A stretch of DNA of 64,000 nt from Eublepharis macularius (GCF_028583425.1 NC_072793.1:173329681-173393680); one strand, 5' to 3'. Numbered from the stretch's first letter, positions 1 to 16,602 are shown. Numbers and translations are program-made. Notes: generated by a model not told the origin, from the letters alone.

Positions 1-959
1 TGGCTAATTAACTTCTTATATGCACAACAGACCGACACAGGAATACCGGGAAAAATGGAGAGATTTCTTTGAATATGTAGCTGGAAATTACGAAAAATTA
101 AGAATAGTTAATATGGATATAGATCAATTATGAAATCAAGATTTTAAAAATGTTGTGTATAAAATGTGATGACTGAATATGGGCTGTTGATTATAAAATT
201 TTGAGTGTAAATAATCAAGGAGAGGGAGAGGAGTAACATTGGCTGCTTCCACACACGTTGGATAATCCACTTTCAATACTCTTTAGTGAACATTTGAAAC
301 TGATTTTCCATGTGTGGAACAAAAAATCCACTTCTAAAGGATTACGAAAGTGCATTGAAAGTGCATTATCCAACATGTGTGGAAACGGCCCATTATGAAA
401 TTTAGCTGCGTCGTTATATATCTTGTTTATATTTTTTGTTGTAGCTTAAATCTATTATTCCATATTCAGTTTAAGCTTCTTTAGGCACTTAATCTTTTCT
501 TTCTTCTTTTAAATAAAGTTATATATGGGAAAAACAAAACAATAAAATAAAAATTGGTTTAAACAAGCCTCTCTGCATCTGAACAAGCACCGATATCGGT
601 ATCTTTTTCTTTGTTATTTATAGTTTGTCTTTTTCACTAGGATGCACTACAGTCAACAGGGTGGCACATCCAATAATCAGTGCAATAGGGTTAGGACTGT
701 AAAAATATGGAACCGACCAGAAATCTGAAAACAGAACTGAAGCAAAACATGAGTATTAATACTGCATGTTAAAACAATGAAAAAATTGCATAGGAGGATC
801 CCACTTACAGCAAAGATCTGGGGTTTAAGGATGCAAGGATAGTTGTGACAATGAGCCAAGAGAAGGAGAATCCTTTTTTTCCTCCCGTACTCAAGGAACT
901 GAAACTCTTAATATTTGGAAAGTACAGAATACTTTTCAATTATCTGTTTATCCTTCCAG
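1..959. other. AT-rich flank or intron upstream of gene A's first visible exon
   Basis: No coding exon is supported here apart from the MITE listed separately. The SCAN exon and 49-nt exon that precede the 80-nt exon in the paralogous genes are not found, so if gene A has them they lie before base 1. The last bases before 960 form a polypyrimidine tract and AG acceptor. Confidence 0.6.
241..390. mobile_element. Short non-autonomous DNA transposon (MITE) with long inverted repeats
   Basis: The ends are inverted copies: GGCTGCTTCC at the left and the complement of GGCCGTTTCC at the right. The arms continue as a CACACxxGTTGGATAATxCACTTTCAAT-like block on both sides of a short centre. The tetramer CATT flanks both ends (237-240 and 391-394), a plausible target-site duplication. 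There is no coding capacity. The superfamily is not certain. Confidence 0.65.
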
Positions 960-6729
<5,770 letters not shown>

Positions 6730-6811
6730 ATGCTTGGAGTGTGGGAGGAGTTTTGCTCAGAGAACAGAGATTAATAGCCATCAACAAATCCAGATAGGAG
6801 AAATCACATAA
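6730..6811 (+). pseudogene. Out-of-frame remnant finger of gene A
   Basis: In a different frame this reads [20 protein letters not shown] then QIQIGEIT, a C2H2 unit whose second histidine has become Q. It is orphaned by the upstream frameshift and is probably 3' UTR now. Weaker finger-like words continue to about 6900. Confidence 0.7.
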
Positions 6812-7139
6812 ATGCATGCTATGTGGAAGTTACACAGGAGGGGAACCACATAAATGCTTCCAGTGTGGCAAGAACTTGATCTTACCAGGCACCATGGTAT
6901 GCATCTCATCAGTAGAAGGGGAAGCAGTAGAAATGTTCACTCCACTTCTAGAGTTCCTCTGTTAAATCTGGCCCATATTATACAGATGTTGAATTGGTAT
7001 TAGTTAAGGCATGTTAAGCTCTCAGCTTAAACAGTTGGAGTGCGGTTTATTGTAAAATCGGAGTGATTTTCCTGCCCCATTAAGACATGTTACGTTGGGT
7101 TAATAGGTTATGTTATTTAGAACTTGGGGCTCTGCCCCC
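6812..7139 (+). other. Gene A 3' flank
   Basis: This is a likely 3' UTR and downstream sequence with one more decayed CGKN finger trace near 6850-6890. No clear polyadenylation signal stands out before the Penelope insertion begins. Confidence 0.4.
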
Positions 7140-7171
7140 ATTCACATCACTTGCCGTATTTAATGAGTTTG
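7140..7171. repeat. 32-bp direct repeat, left copy (flanks Penelope copy 1)
   Basis: ATTCACATCACTTGCC then R, TATTTAATGAGTTTG occurs here and at 9291-9322 with one mismatch. Its placement on both sides of the retroelement suggests an unusually long target-site duplication. Confidence 0.7.
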
Positions 7172-9290
7172 AAGAAAAAACAATGGGCAGCCCCGGAACA
7201 CAACTCGAGAGGAAGCAACAAGACCAGGGATACTCAACTATGGAATTAATTTTGTATATTTTTTTCAATTTTTTGAAGTGCAAAGTGCAAAAGTGCTAAT
7301 GTAAATAAATACATAGATAACCATACAATATAAATACAAAAATGCAAAAATACAGAGTCCATTCATTTACAAACATGGAATTATTTACAAGTCTTCACCG
7401 TCCGGAATTCATTCAAATCTTTAAAATGCAGAATGCCAATAATAATAATAAAGGGAGCCGGTAGGTAGGGAGTTGTGCAAGATGTTATTCATTCACAGTC
7501 CAAGAATTTGAATTAATGTCTAAAAAAACGCCGACGGGAATATGCAGGCAATTATCATTAACCCATTTCATGAGTAAAAAACTCACTTCATCCTGGGCAT
7601 AAAGCAATTCGGACCGGACATACTGCAGGAGTAGAAAATAACAATGGGCAAATTACAAACATATGCAAAACATTCTACAATGAAACATTAATCCAAATTA
7701 TACTCACAGTACATTACAGGCATAGGACACACTCTCCTACCGCTTGCAAAGGGATGGTATTCACGGACTAATGACAAAATGAAGCGGACTACTATATTAT
7801 ATATCACAATCAGGGCCGAACTAATTGGTAATCCACTTAGACCAATTGAAGCTGGAGGGAGATCTAGCAAAACCCAAAAACTTACAGTAAACCACTACAG
7901 GGTCATAAAAAACAGGAGAAAATAATCTCTAATTTCATGTGGTGACAGAGAATTTAATAGAAAGATCCACTTGGATTCTAATTGCATTAGTAATTTTCCT
8001 GAGTCCGAAGCATGTGGGCAATCTAGATGTTCAATCACAGAGACCTTGAAGTCGTTGTAAAGATGTTTTTGCTCATGAAAATGACTAACCAGAGGTGCCT
8101 CTAACACTCTATTCTTGATCCTTGATATGTGCTCCTGAATTCTTGTCCTTATAACAAGGGGCACTTGCATTGAATGATGTAAACCACATTCTCTGACTTG
8201 CAATTGGAGAACCTGTTCCTATGAAAGGAGTGGTTTGGTAAAATTTGATCAAGCCTAACCATAAGACTGCATACGCTGCATGTGCCACATGCAAAATGAC
8301 CCTTAGGTATATTAGCGGGAGGGGGGCTGCTGGAAAATTCCGATCTTATCAAGATATCCCTTATTGACCTCGTGCGTCTGTAGCCAACCATAAGAACATA
8401 AGAACATAAGCAAAGCCATGTTGGATCAGGCCAGTGGCCCATCCAGTCCAACATTCTGTCACACACAGTGGCTAGAACCGACTGTCGGTGGCTAGAACCG
8501 ACAGTCCAGATTCACAACCACGAACCCCGCTTATAATATGCCAATGTTGCCTTATGATGGAAGTGATTCTTTGGGCCAGGGGAGTGTATTCCAAACCCCA
8601 TTTAATTCTATTGTCCGGTCTCCTCTGTCTAGGTGTCAATAAGTCGGCCCAATCAGTTATGTCGGATCGTTCTTTTGCCTGCTCAATAACATGAGTAGGG
8701 TACCCTCTCACTACAAAGTTGTCCCCTAACTCCCGGCCACAAGACCTGTAAAAACACAGGTTTGTGGAGTTCCGTTTCAACTGCAAGAATTGGCCTAAGG
8801 GGATGTTGTCCCTTAGGCTCCTCGGGTGAAAGGACCAATAATGTAAATAGGAACAACGATCTGTCTGCTTCCTAAAGGGGCGCACCGCCAGTCTATTGTC
8901 TTTTTCACGATAAATAGTGATGTCTAAGTAGTCTAGGCTGCTGGCGCTGCCGGTCCAAGTGAACTGGATATCCGGATGTAAAGAGTTAAACCAGTTCCCA
9001 AGCTCCTCCGCAATGCCCTCACGTTTTAACAGGATGATGACATCATCTATGTACTGCCTATACAAGAGGATGAGATCTTTAAAGGGATTCACCGCATCGT
9101 TGAATACCCATTTATTCTCCAAGGCGGACATAAAAATGTTTGCAATTCTGGGAGCGGCTGCGCATCCCATAGCTACCCCCCTCAACTGGAAATAGTAACA
9201 ATCATTAAATCTAAAATAATTCTTCTCCAATATAATATCCAGTATATTGAGAAGGAAGATGGTAGAGGGTTGTTGATCCTTGATATGTGC
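7172..9290 (-). mobile_element. Penelope-like retroelement copy 1 (3' two-thirds: RT and GIY-YIG)
   Basis: On the minus strand the reverse-transcriptase part lies at about 9290-8510. It has LRGVAMGCAAAPRIANIFMS (the Penelope counterpart of the RT fingers/palm region) and the catalytic YRQYIDDVII. A cysteine-rich linker (CGTCSVC, about 8320-8290) and a GIY-YIG-type nuclease segment (VVYIIQC, then HIKDQ/HISRIKNRVLEAPLVSHF, 8220-7900) follow. This order is diagnostic of Penelope-like elements. The copy lacks the N-terminal part and is no longer a single open frame. It is flanked by a 32-bp direct repeat. A CR1 3' fragment lies inside it. Confidence 0.85.
8388..8508 (-). mobile_element. CR1 LINE 3' fragment nested in Penelope copy 1
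   Basis: It begins AAGAACATAAGAACATAAG and continues with GTTGGATCAGGCCAGTGGCC, the same 3' end as the CR1 copy at 15046. A short imperfect duplication GGTGGCTAGAACCGAC follows. It interrupts the element between the RT and nuclease parts. Confidence 0.6.
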
Positions 9291-9322
9291 ATTCACATCA
9301 CTTGCCATATTTAATGAGTTTG
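9291..9322. repeat. 32-bp direct repeat, right copy
   Basis: This is the partner of 7140-7171 with a single difference (G/A). The RT-side open frame runs into it, showing that the element's coding sequence abuts the repeat. Confidence 0.7.
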
Positions 9323-10039
9323 GCTATTGAATGATCCGTTCTGCCATCTGCCAAAAGAGGAACAGCTATACTGGATGAAGGAATGGCAAGAGCGATCATC
9401 CTTTTTCCAGACTGTATTGAAAACCATTTATACCAAACACGATGTCCCTGCCTTTCTCCCCAATGGGGACCTGTAGAGTTTTTCCTCCTCCTCTTTTCTA
9501 GTTTACAATCGCAGAATAGAGACACATGTCTTCTCTTTGCTCCCTGCTGCCTGTTCTGGCTTGAGCACTCCTAATAGGGTGGGCCACCCTTCCTGCGTCA
9601 GCTGGGTGGGTTTCCCTTACCCAGTCCTCAGTCTGGGGAGTGATGGCCCTTGTAGGTTACTCAGCTCTCTTTTCTCCAATCTGCTTGCAGAGCATGTCTC
9701 TCTATGGCCCCTCCCCATAGCCATCCTTCTTTCTCTTTCCTGGGTATCTTCTTGCAGGAAACGCATCCCTGCTCCGCTGGCAATTTAAGCAATTTATGAC
9801 TCCCTTCCCTGGGAAAGAGCCTTCTTCCCTGAGATTTGGTACCCCCAATTCAAGGCATCTCAACAGTGTCCACGAAAGCAGAGGGGCCATAACTCAATGG
9901 CAGCTTACCCATTTTGCACAGCAGCTCAGCCACATAACTTTCAGATCTCCGTTGTTTGCATTAGGCAATCCAGCTGTGGAGGGAGGGGAAAGCAGGTTGG
10001 TCTAGAAACAAGGAAAGGCTCTGACGCGCCAAGGCTGGA
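9323..10039. other. Unassigned intergenic sequence
   Basis: A short CCTTTCTCCCCAATGGGGACC piece near 9450 resembles the 3' end of the L2/SINE repeats in antisense. The rest shows no supported gene or repeat boundaries. It leads into a SCAN relic. Confidence 0.35.
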
Positions 10040-10300
10040 AGCAGAAGAAGACTGGAAAAGAACCGAGCAGAAGAGCCTGGAAGAAAACTTCCTCTCTTCC
10101 AATGTACAGTGTCAACAATTCTGGCACTTCTGTTACCAAGAGGCCGAGGGGCTCCAAAGAGGTTTGCAGCTGACTTTGCCATTTGTGCTACCAGTGGCTG
10201 AAGCCAGGAAAGGCGCTGCTGGACCTGGTGACCCTGGAACGACTCCTCACTTTTCTGACCCTGGAGATGAGCGCTCGGTCAGGGAATGCAGGCCGGAGAC
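10040..10300 (+). pseudogene. Relic SCAN exon
   Basis: The translation gives QQFWHFCYQEAEGLQRG in one frame and CYQWLKPGKALLDLVTLERL then LTFLTLEM in the next. This matches the SCAN core ([16 protein letters not shown]...[10 protein letters not shown]...[17 protein letters not shown]) of genes B-D. Frames change within the domain and the C-terminal alignment decays, so it is a dead exon. It is on the plus strand, like gene A but downstream of it, so it belonged to a separate lost gene or a displaced copy. Confidence 0.8.
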
Positions 10301-10435
10301 CAGAGAATCAGGGTTGGAATGGACCTCCAGGGTCATCTAGTCCAATACCCTGCGCAATGCCGGATATTCACAACTACCTTCCCCCCCACACACACACACC
10401 CAGTGCCCCCTGCTCCAACCCCAGATGATGGCAAA
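10301..10435 (+). mobile_element. CR1/L2-type 3' end fragment with CA repeat
   Basis: It carries GTTGGAATGGACCTCCAGGG, then TCATCTAGTCCAATACCCTG and TTCACAACTACC, a standard reptilian LINE 3' tail. A poly-C plus (CA)n stretch at 10381-10400 is included. Confidence 0.55.
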
Positions 10436-12070
10436 ACATATAGATATTGGCCATGCTAGGAGCCGCGGAACTGCCCATCGTGACTCCCTTGATTTAGAAG
10501 AAAAAGTCCTGGTCAAAATGAAAACAATTGTGTTCAAGGATGATATCCAAAAGCTGCAAAATCAAAGCTTTTTGAGGGACATTATTAATCTGAAGGGCTT
10601 CCTCTACAGCACACCATGCCCCTTGTGAGGTATTGAGGTATATAAAGATGTAGCATCCATATTAACTAATGCCGCCTGCGGAAGAAGCGGGGTATTTTCA
10701 ATGGAATGAATAAATGATCTGGTATCAAAAATAAAGGAGTCTGTTTTTTTTGAATAAGGGTTGAATTAAAAAATCCACCTATTGAGCAAGAGGCTCAAGA
10801 ATGGAATTCGATCCGGAGACAATGGGCTGTCCCTTGGGGGAGGAAAGCCCAGCTTATGGATTTTAGGAAGAAGATATAAAGTTGGAATCCTAGGGCTTTT
10901 ATTAAACAAAAATCCGTATGTGTTAGTCGAAATCTCACCCATATCCAGAGCTTCATCTAGTGTGACTTTAATGACACGTCTTATATGGGCAGTGGGGTCA
11001 CTAGGCAGTCTTTTATAAAAAGATGGATCTTGTAGCTGCTGATGCACTTCAGAGAGGTAATCCTTGGTGTTTAATCAAAAAGAGTCCAGTAGCACCTTTA
11101 AGACTAACCAATTTTATTGTAGCATAAGCTTTCGAGAATCAAGTTCTCTTTGTCAGATGCATGTTACAGAGACTGGTCAAATATAGACGAGGAGGAAGGA
11201 GAAGGGGAGGAGAGAGAAGAGGCAATTAGGGGGGGAGGGGGAGGGTGCAACCAAAACATTCCTTTGCTAGTATATGTAAACATCTCCTTTTGGTGTGTGG
11301 ATCAGTTGGCTTCAAAGGAGTTTGCCCTGTTAGTTTGTAGCAGCCAAACAGCTAGACCATCCAATTCCAATGCAGTATGAGCCTTCGATAACCACAGCTC
11401 TCCCTGCCAGATGCATCTGACAAAGAGATCTGTGGTCCTCAAAAGCCCACGCCAGGTGCCACTGAGCTCCCCCAGATCCCGCCTCTGTAAAGGAAATCTG
11501 TTACCTGTGATAATGTGACAACCATTCATAGTCCCTATTCAGTCCCAGTTTGACAGAGTCAAATTTGCATATGAATTCCAGTTCGGCAGCCTCCCGTTGG
11601 ATTTTGTTTTTGAAAGGTTTCTGTTGAACTACAGCGTTTTGGTTGCACCCTCCCTCTCCCCCCTAATTGCCTCTTCTCTCTCCTCCCCTTCTCCTTCCTC
11701 CTCTTCTATATTTGACCAGTCTCTATAACATGCATCTGACGAAGAGAACTTGATTCTCAAAAACTTATGCTACAATAAAATTGGTTAGTCTTAAAGGTGC
11801 TACTGGACTCTTTTTGATTTTGGTTCCACAGACTAACACGGCTAACTCCTCTGCTTGGTGTTTAAAAGTACTATACCACCGCCTTTATCGGCGGGTTTTA
11901 TCACTACAGAAGAATCATGGGTGAGCCCCTATACTGCCAATCTCTCCTCCCTTGAAAAATCCCATCGTTTCCTCCTTTGACATTCTAACGAGGCTATCTC
12001 TTTAAGTACTACCTTCTCAAAGGTATCAATGGTAGCATCCTGAATGTTGAGCATAAAAATGGATCTAGCT
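10436..12070 (-). mobile_element. Penelope-like retroelement copy 2 (N-terminal and RT parts)
   Basis: The minus strand reads, in order: VVIKPADKGGGIVLLNTK (about 11925-11865), an insertion, VHQQLQDPSFYKRLPSD...YLLPKIHK (11047-10790), MDATSLYTSIP (about 10680), LQLLDIILEHNCFHFDQ and KGVTMGSSAAPSMANIYM (10560-10430). These are the Penelope N-terminal and RT motifs. It overlaps copy 1 in RT content, so it is a second insertion rather than the other half of the same one. It is broken and interrupted by a 779-bp foldback element. Confidence 0.8.
11075..11853. mobile_element. 779-bp foldback repeat nested in Penelope copy 2
   Basis: Both ends carry the same block of about 185 bp in opposite orientation: AAAGAGTCCAGTAGCACC ... 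TTTCGAGAATC ... then a purine-rich GGAGGAAGGAGAAGGGGAGG segment, and its complement on the right. The flanks CTTGGTGTTTAA at 11063-11074 and 11854-11865 are a 12-bp target-site duplication. Inverted terminal repeats of this kind are known in Penelope-like elements. Confidence 0.75.
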
Positions 12071-12076
12071 CTAAAG

Positions 12077-12610
12077 CAGTGGTTCTCATCCTGGGGCCAT
12101 ATGCCCCCCCAGGGGGCCCCAGGATATTCCAAGGGGGCCACAGGTAAAAATTGCATAAATGGGGGGCCACGGCATGAGACTAGGGGGCCACAGAGGGAAG
12201 TGAGAAGTGAACCATCAAAGAAGGAGTGCCGGGCACAGCTGCCAGCTGCGTGCGGGTGGGTGAGAAGAGGACTGGGAGCCCATCTGCGCCATTTGCCTGC
12301 CCTGAGGGCAGGGGGTGCATGCAAGCCTGCCACCCCATCAGTGTGCCACCCGGGTGGCAAGCCAGCTGCCCTGGTGCATTGTGGAGCTGGCAGCAGCAGC
12401 ATGGGTGGCTGGGAGGCTGCCCGCGCCATTCACCTGCCCTGCAGGACAGGGGGCGCGTGGCAAGCCAGCCGCCCCCTCAGCGGGGCAGGTAACTAGCACA
12501 GGCGGCTTCCCAACCACCCGCGCTGCCGCAGCCAGCTCCACAACACGCCAGCTTGCCATGCAGCAGCCAGCTTGCTGTGCGGGCAGAGCACTCCACCCTG
12601 CATGATGACA
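12077..12610 (+). mobile_element. Probable hAT-type non-autonomous element (left end)
   Basis: It starts with CAGTGGTTCTCATCCTGGGG, the typical hAT-Charlie-like terminus. A GC-rich body with GGGGGCCAC words follows. A matching right terminus was not found, so it is truncated or rearranged. Long open frames in all registers are a by-product of GC richness. Confidence 0.45.
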
Positions 12611-12623
12611 TCACAGAAGTGAT

Positions 12624-12699
12624 GTTAGTGCAGAAACTACCCAGTAGGAGCATGTCTAGAGCCACAGATAGTACAGAAACTACCCAGTAGGAGCATGTC
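12624..12699. repeat. Inverted repeat, left arm, with tandem copy
   Basis: TTAGTGCAGAAACTACCC...TAGTACAGAAACTAC here is the inverse of 13950-14010. A partial tandem copy of CAGAAACTACCCAGTAGGAG lies within it. The pair flanks about 1.25 kb that includes an LTR fossil and L2-like sequence. Confidence 0.6.
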
Positions 12700-13440
12700 T
12701 AGTGTCACGGGCTGGGCCAGCCCAAGCAGGGTGGTTCAAGTCCAAACCTTAAGGCCAAAGTCAAAGGGGAGTTCCAAGAGCAAAAGCCAAGTCAAACCGG
12801 TGATCAGAGCACAAGATAAAGCCAGGAGTGAGTCCAGAGTCCAAAAGCAAGGTCAGGCACAGTCCAAGGTCAGTCACCGATAGTGTCAGGTCCAAAAGCA
12901 GGCACGGGCAAGGTTCACGAAACACAGAGTGGTTGCAGGCAGTAGACACATTGCTTCCGTGCCCAGCAGTTCCTCCAGACTGGCTCTTATAGCCAGGTGT
13001 GGTTTTCAGCCAGCTGCTGGGGCTCTATCCTGCCACTACTCATCATCACTCTCCAGCAGCTGGCATTGGCTTAAGAGGCGAGCACTGCGCCGTCTCTCCT
13101 GCAGTTCCAGTCTCTGGCGCTGCCTGCGGCGTTCCTTGGGCGTGGGTGAACCTGGGGGGGTGGAGGCTCTTGGCTGTGCTGCACCTGTAGAAGTCCCTGG
13201 CTGAGCTTCCTCTGTAGTATTGGAGCTAGAGGGTGCTGGTGCCTCAGCTGCTGGCTGTAAGCTCTGATCAGCCAGCAGCTGTTGCTCTTGATTGCTGGCT
13301 TCTGCTGAATCAGGACTAGGGCTGGCTACACAGGGCTCCTCTTCTCCTGAGGAGTCCTGTCTGGCTACATGAGGCTCCTCTCCTCCAGAGGAGACCTCAC
13401 TCTCAGACTGGGCCATGACATGACTATCCACAGATAGTAG
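12700..13440 (-). mobile_element. Fossil LTR-retroelement end (LTR-like, broken)
   Basis: In minus orientation it has a TATA-like GGCTATAAGAG, and the far end is ...CCCGTGACA. A low-complexity acidic and proline/serine-rich stretch adjoins it at 13431-13036, ending in an arginine-rich segment. It looks like the end of an old LTR element or a solo LTR. Family and boundaries are uncertain. Confidence 0.35.
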
Positions 13441-13529
13441 TATAGTCTACAGTCCCCTTTCCTTACCAAAGCATGTCTCAGAACCATTGCCTTATAGCAC
13501 AGCAGCCCTGTTACCTGTGTAAGAAAACG

Positions 13530-13946
13530 TCTTGAATATTTCAGTATTGCACAATTTGCAGAAGGCCAAGAGAGTTGCAACTTTTCAGACCTCTTCAAGC
13601 AGGCCATTCCTTAAGATGGGGGCCACAACAGGGACTGCGCGTGTATGGGCAGTTGTTGATTTTGCTCATTTGCAAGGTGGTACCTGCAGAAGGCCCCGTT
13701 TAGGTGAGCAAAGCTGCCAGGTTGCAACAGAGGGAAGGGCTTTGTATGCGATAGCCAAAACCTTGAACTGGGCCCAGTAACTGATGGGTAAGCAATGGAG
13801 TAGCTGCAGAATGGGAGTGTGTGCATGCTCTGCCTAGCTCCCAATAATAAGCTGCACCAACTGGAGTCTCCAAGTTGACTTTGAAGGGGAGACTTACGTA
13901 GAGCGCATTAGAGTAGATTAGTCTTGATGTTACCATGGCATGGATC
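13530..13946 (-). mobile_element. L2/CR1-type LINE fragment, antisense
   Basis: Recognisable antisense LINE 3' words occur, such as CAAGCAGGCCATTCC, AACTGGGCCCAGTAACTGATGG and GACTTACGTAGAGCGCATTAGAGTAG. No open frame is left. Confidence 0.45.
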
Positions 13947-13949
13947 CAA

Positions 13950-14220
13950 GTGTAGTTTCTGTACTATCTGTGGCTCTAGACATGCTCCTGCTGGGTAGTT
14001 TCTGCACTAATATGTCATGTTTAATTGCTTATACTTTGTTTCAGCTCCATATTGGATTTCTGCCTGTTTTCAATTTTTTGCACATTTGTATACCTGTTGA
14101 ATTGTTTATTGAATATCCCCAGCTGTCATTCGTATCAATTTACACTGTGCAATCCACCTTAAGTGAGAAAGGCAGATGATAAATAATGTAAATAAACTTA
14201 AATGAATAAAATAAATTATG
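13950..14220 (+). mobile_element. Right inverted-repeat arm plus LINE 3' end
   Basis: Bases 13950-14010 are the inverse of 12624-12683. The following sequence ends GTGAGAAAGGCAGATGATAA then ATGTAAATAAACTTAAATGA, a classic L2-like 3' terminus with an A-rich tail. Confidence 0.5.
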
Positions 14221-14590
14221 GGAAGCAGTATTATTGTCTTACTCATTTGTTCTTGCCTTTTTCCAAGGCTATTCTGTTCCGGGTCTCTAGACTCCTTTTT
14301 GCTGTGTTCAGCCGAGAGGCCAGGCCAGCTCTGTTCCTGGTGTACAGAAATCCTTCATATTTTTTTTTGTCACAACCAGCGATTGTTCCCCTATATTCCT
14401 GGCCATATCCATGATGCTAAGAGGGGAAACTCCATCCTTGGTAAGCAATGTAACATATACTACATCAGCTGTACCACCAGGATGCGCTAAGATTAAGGTT
14501 TTTTTCTCTCTCCTGCTCTTCAGCAATCCCACATAACGTTGCCTGTGCGCAAAGCAAGGATGTTAACAATCTAGAGATACAGACACATCC
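14221..14590. other. Unassigned intergenic sequence
   Basis: No exon or repeat can be supported. Part of it (14330-14480) resembles a decayed SINE tail. Open frames are short and lack motifs. Confidence 0.3.
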
Positions 14591-14594
14591 TTTT

Positions 14595-14815
14595 ATTATT
14601 ATCGATTCAATTAATATATAGTCTGCTTTTGTCCCAATGGGGATTCAAAGTGTCTTTCACCATTCCCATCTCCTCCATTTTATCCCCCCAACAACAGCCC
14701 TGTGGTGTAGGTTTGTCTAAGAGTGTGTGGCTGGCCCAAGGTCATCCAGCAATTGATAATCTGAGCCACGAGGTTCCGATCCCCTTCAGGTTCGGCACTG
14801 CAACTCCAACCAACG
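14595..14815 (-). mobile_element. tRNA-derived SINE / L2 composite, antisense
   Basis: Read in antisense it runs from the 3' TCCCAATGGGGATTCAAAG-like end through CCATTTTATCC...ACAACAGCCCTGTGGTGTAG and CAAGGTCATCCAGC to a tRNA-like box-B complement near 14775-14800. It is diverged. Confidence 0.45.
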
Positions 14816-15140
14816 TTCTGAAGCTCATTGGCCAATTTTCAAATGCTTGCTTTTATTTTCTGAGGAGTTTCAGTGGCCACAAACAAACTCAGCTTCGATG
14901 CAAAAAGTGTGTGTGGTGGGGGGTGGGCAGCGTTCCAAAGATTACATGGGCCAGGGTGGTCTCCTTCTTTTCATGTTTGGCACGAATTCCTACAATCACC
15001 CCAACCTGGGAGCCAATCCTGAGGCTCCTAGCTTTATATTCTAATAAGAACATAAGAAGAGCCCTGCTGGATCAGGCCCGTGTTCCATCTATCCCAGTGT
15101 CCTGTCTCACATAGTGTTACTCTGGAGGGTCAACACCAGG

Positions 15141-15330
15141 CCCTTTTCACACTGCTTACCTTCGCTCGCAACGACGCAGAACATCGCACAAAAAAATGCG
15201 GAAGATCGCATTTTCTTGCGCGAGATTTGCGTGACATCACGCAAATCTTGTGTGAGAAAATGCGATCTTCTGTGTTTTTTGCACAATGTTCCGGGTCGTT
15301 GCAAGTGAAGGTAAGCAATGTGAAAAGGGC
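15141..15330. mobile_element. Palindromic MITE, copy 1 (190 bp, CCAGG-flanked)
   Basis: The whole element is one imperfect palindrome. Its arms start CCCTTTTCACACTGCTTACC and meet at GCGTGACATCACGC. It is flanked by CCAGG at 15136-15140 and 15331-15335. Core words GATCGCATTTTCTTGCGCGAG are shared with the copies at 24087 and 44976. It interrupts the CR1 3' region. Confidence 0.85.
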
Positions 15331-16097
15331 CCAGGGCACAGGCCAAGGCCTTCTGTGATGCTGCCTCCTGGCACTGGCATTCAGAGCTTGATTCCCTCTG
15401 AACATGCAGGTTCCCTTTAGTCACCATAGTTCATAGCCACTGACAGACCTCCATGAATCTAATCCCCTTTTAAAGCCGTGTATGCCTGTGGACGTCACTA
15501 CATCCTCCGGCAGCAAATTCCACACCTTAATAACTCGTCATGTAAAGAAGTATTTCTTTTTGTCTGTCGTGAATCCACTGCCCGTCAGCTTCATTGGATG
15601 CCCTCGAGTTTTAGTATTTTAAGAGGGAGAAAAAGTTCTTACTCTCTTTCAACATGAATCATTTTATAAACCTCTATCCTGTCCCCCCCTTAGTGATCTG
15701 TTTTCTCTACTAAAAAGTCTCAGACTGTTCAGTCTTTCCCCCCAGCCATCTTGGTTGCCCTCTTCTGTACTTTTTCCAGCTCTACCGATTCCGTTTTGCG
15801 ATATGGTGACCAGAACTACACACCATATTCCAAGTGAGACTGCACCACAGATCTAGACAGGGCATCATAATTATTGGCTGTTTTATTTTCAGTCCCTCTC
15901 CTAATAAACCCCAGCTCGGAGTTTGTCTTTTTCACAGCTGCCGCACACTGAGTTGACACATTCACTGAGCTATCCACTACAATCCCAACGTCTTTTTCAC
16001 TCACAGCAAGTTTGGACCCTATTACTATATACTTGAAATTGGGATTTTTTATTCCAATGTGCATCACCTTACACTTGCCTATATTTGTTGGAAGAGG

Positions 16098-16602
16098 AGG
16101 ATCCAATGCTGTCCCTCTCCTCAGGTTTCAGAGGGGGACAAACCAAAGAGTTAGAAAGAGAGGTCGGGGCACTCTGTTTACTGCTCTGACTGTCCTTTGA
16201 TATGTAGATTACTATTTTCAGAATTTCCTCCTTTTGACTTCCTCCTCACTTCTTCTCTTCCTGCCATTGTTCCAGGCAACACCTCTCTCCTTCTCCTCCT
16301 CCCATCTTGACAGCATGGATGCAGGCCTTGTCCTGCCATCCATGTCCATCCTTAGACTAGACAGGTAGTTAGAATCAGTCTCTCCTCCTTTCCTATCAGA
16401 GAATGGAGTTCCTGCAATAAAGAACTCTAATTTCTTTTCTAAATATAAAGCAAGTATATGATTTTATTTTCATTCCTGCATACACACACCAGCTAGCAGA
16501 ACCAGCTTACAACCACCTATAATCATGCTTCCTATGGCACACAATAGACTGCTAACGGCCCAAACATGGACTCCTTTAATTAGGTTTCTGGGGCCTACAT
16601 AA
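16098..16602. mobile_element. Insertion in CR1, possible solo LTR fossil
   Basis: CR1 text on both sides is continuous once this roughly 500-bp piece is removed. The edges look like TGTTGG...AACA, and an AATAAA lies near 16420. The termini are compatible with a solo LTR, but the family and target duplication are not convincing. Confidence 0.3.

Noticed and set aside
12226-12605. Alternating-frame Gly/Ala-rich proteins
   Set aside because: They overlap the hAT-like GC-rich element in every frame and have no support as coding sequence.
13036-13431. 131-residue acidic/Pro-Ser-rich frame as a host gene
   Set aside because: It is low complexity, adjoins an LTR-like end and has no flanking exons, so it is better read as part of an old retroelement.
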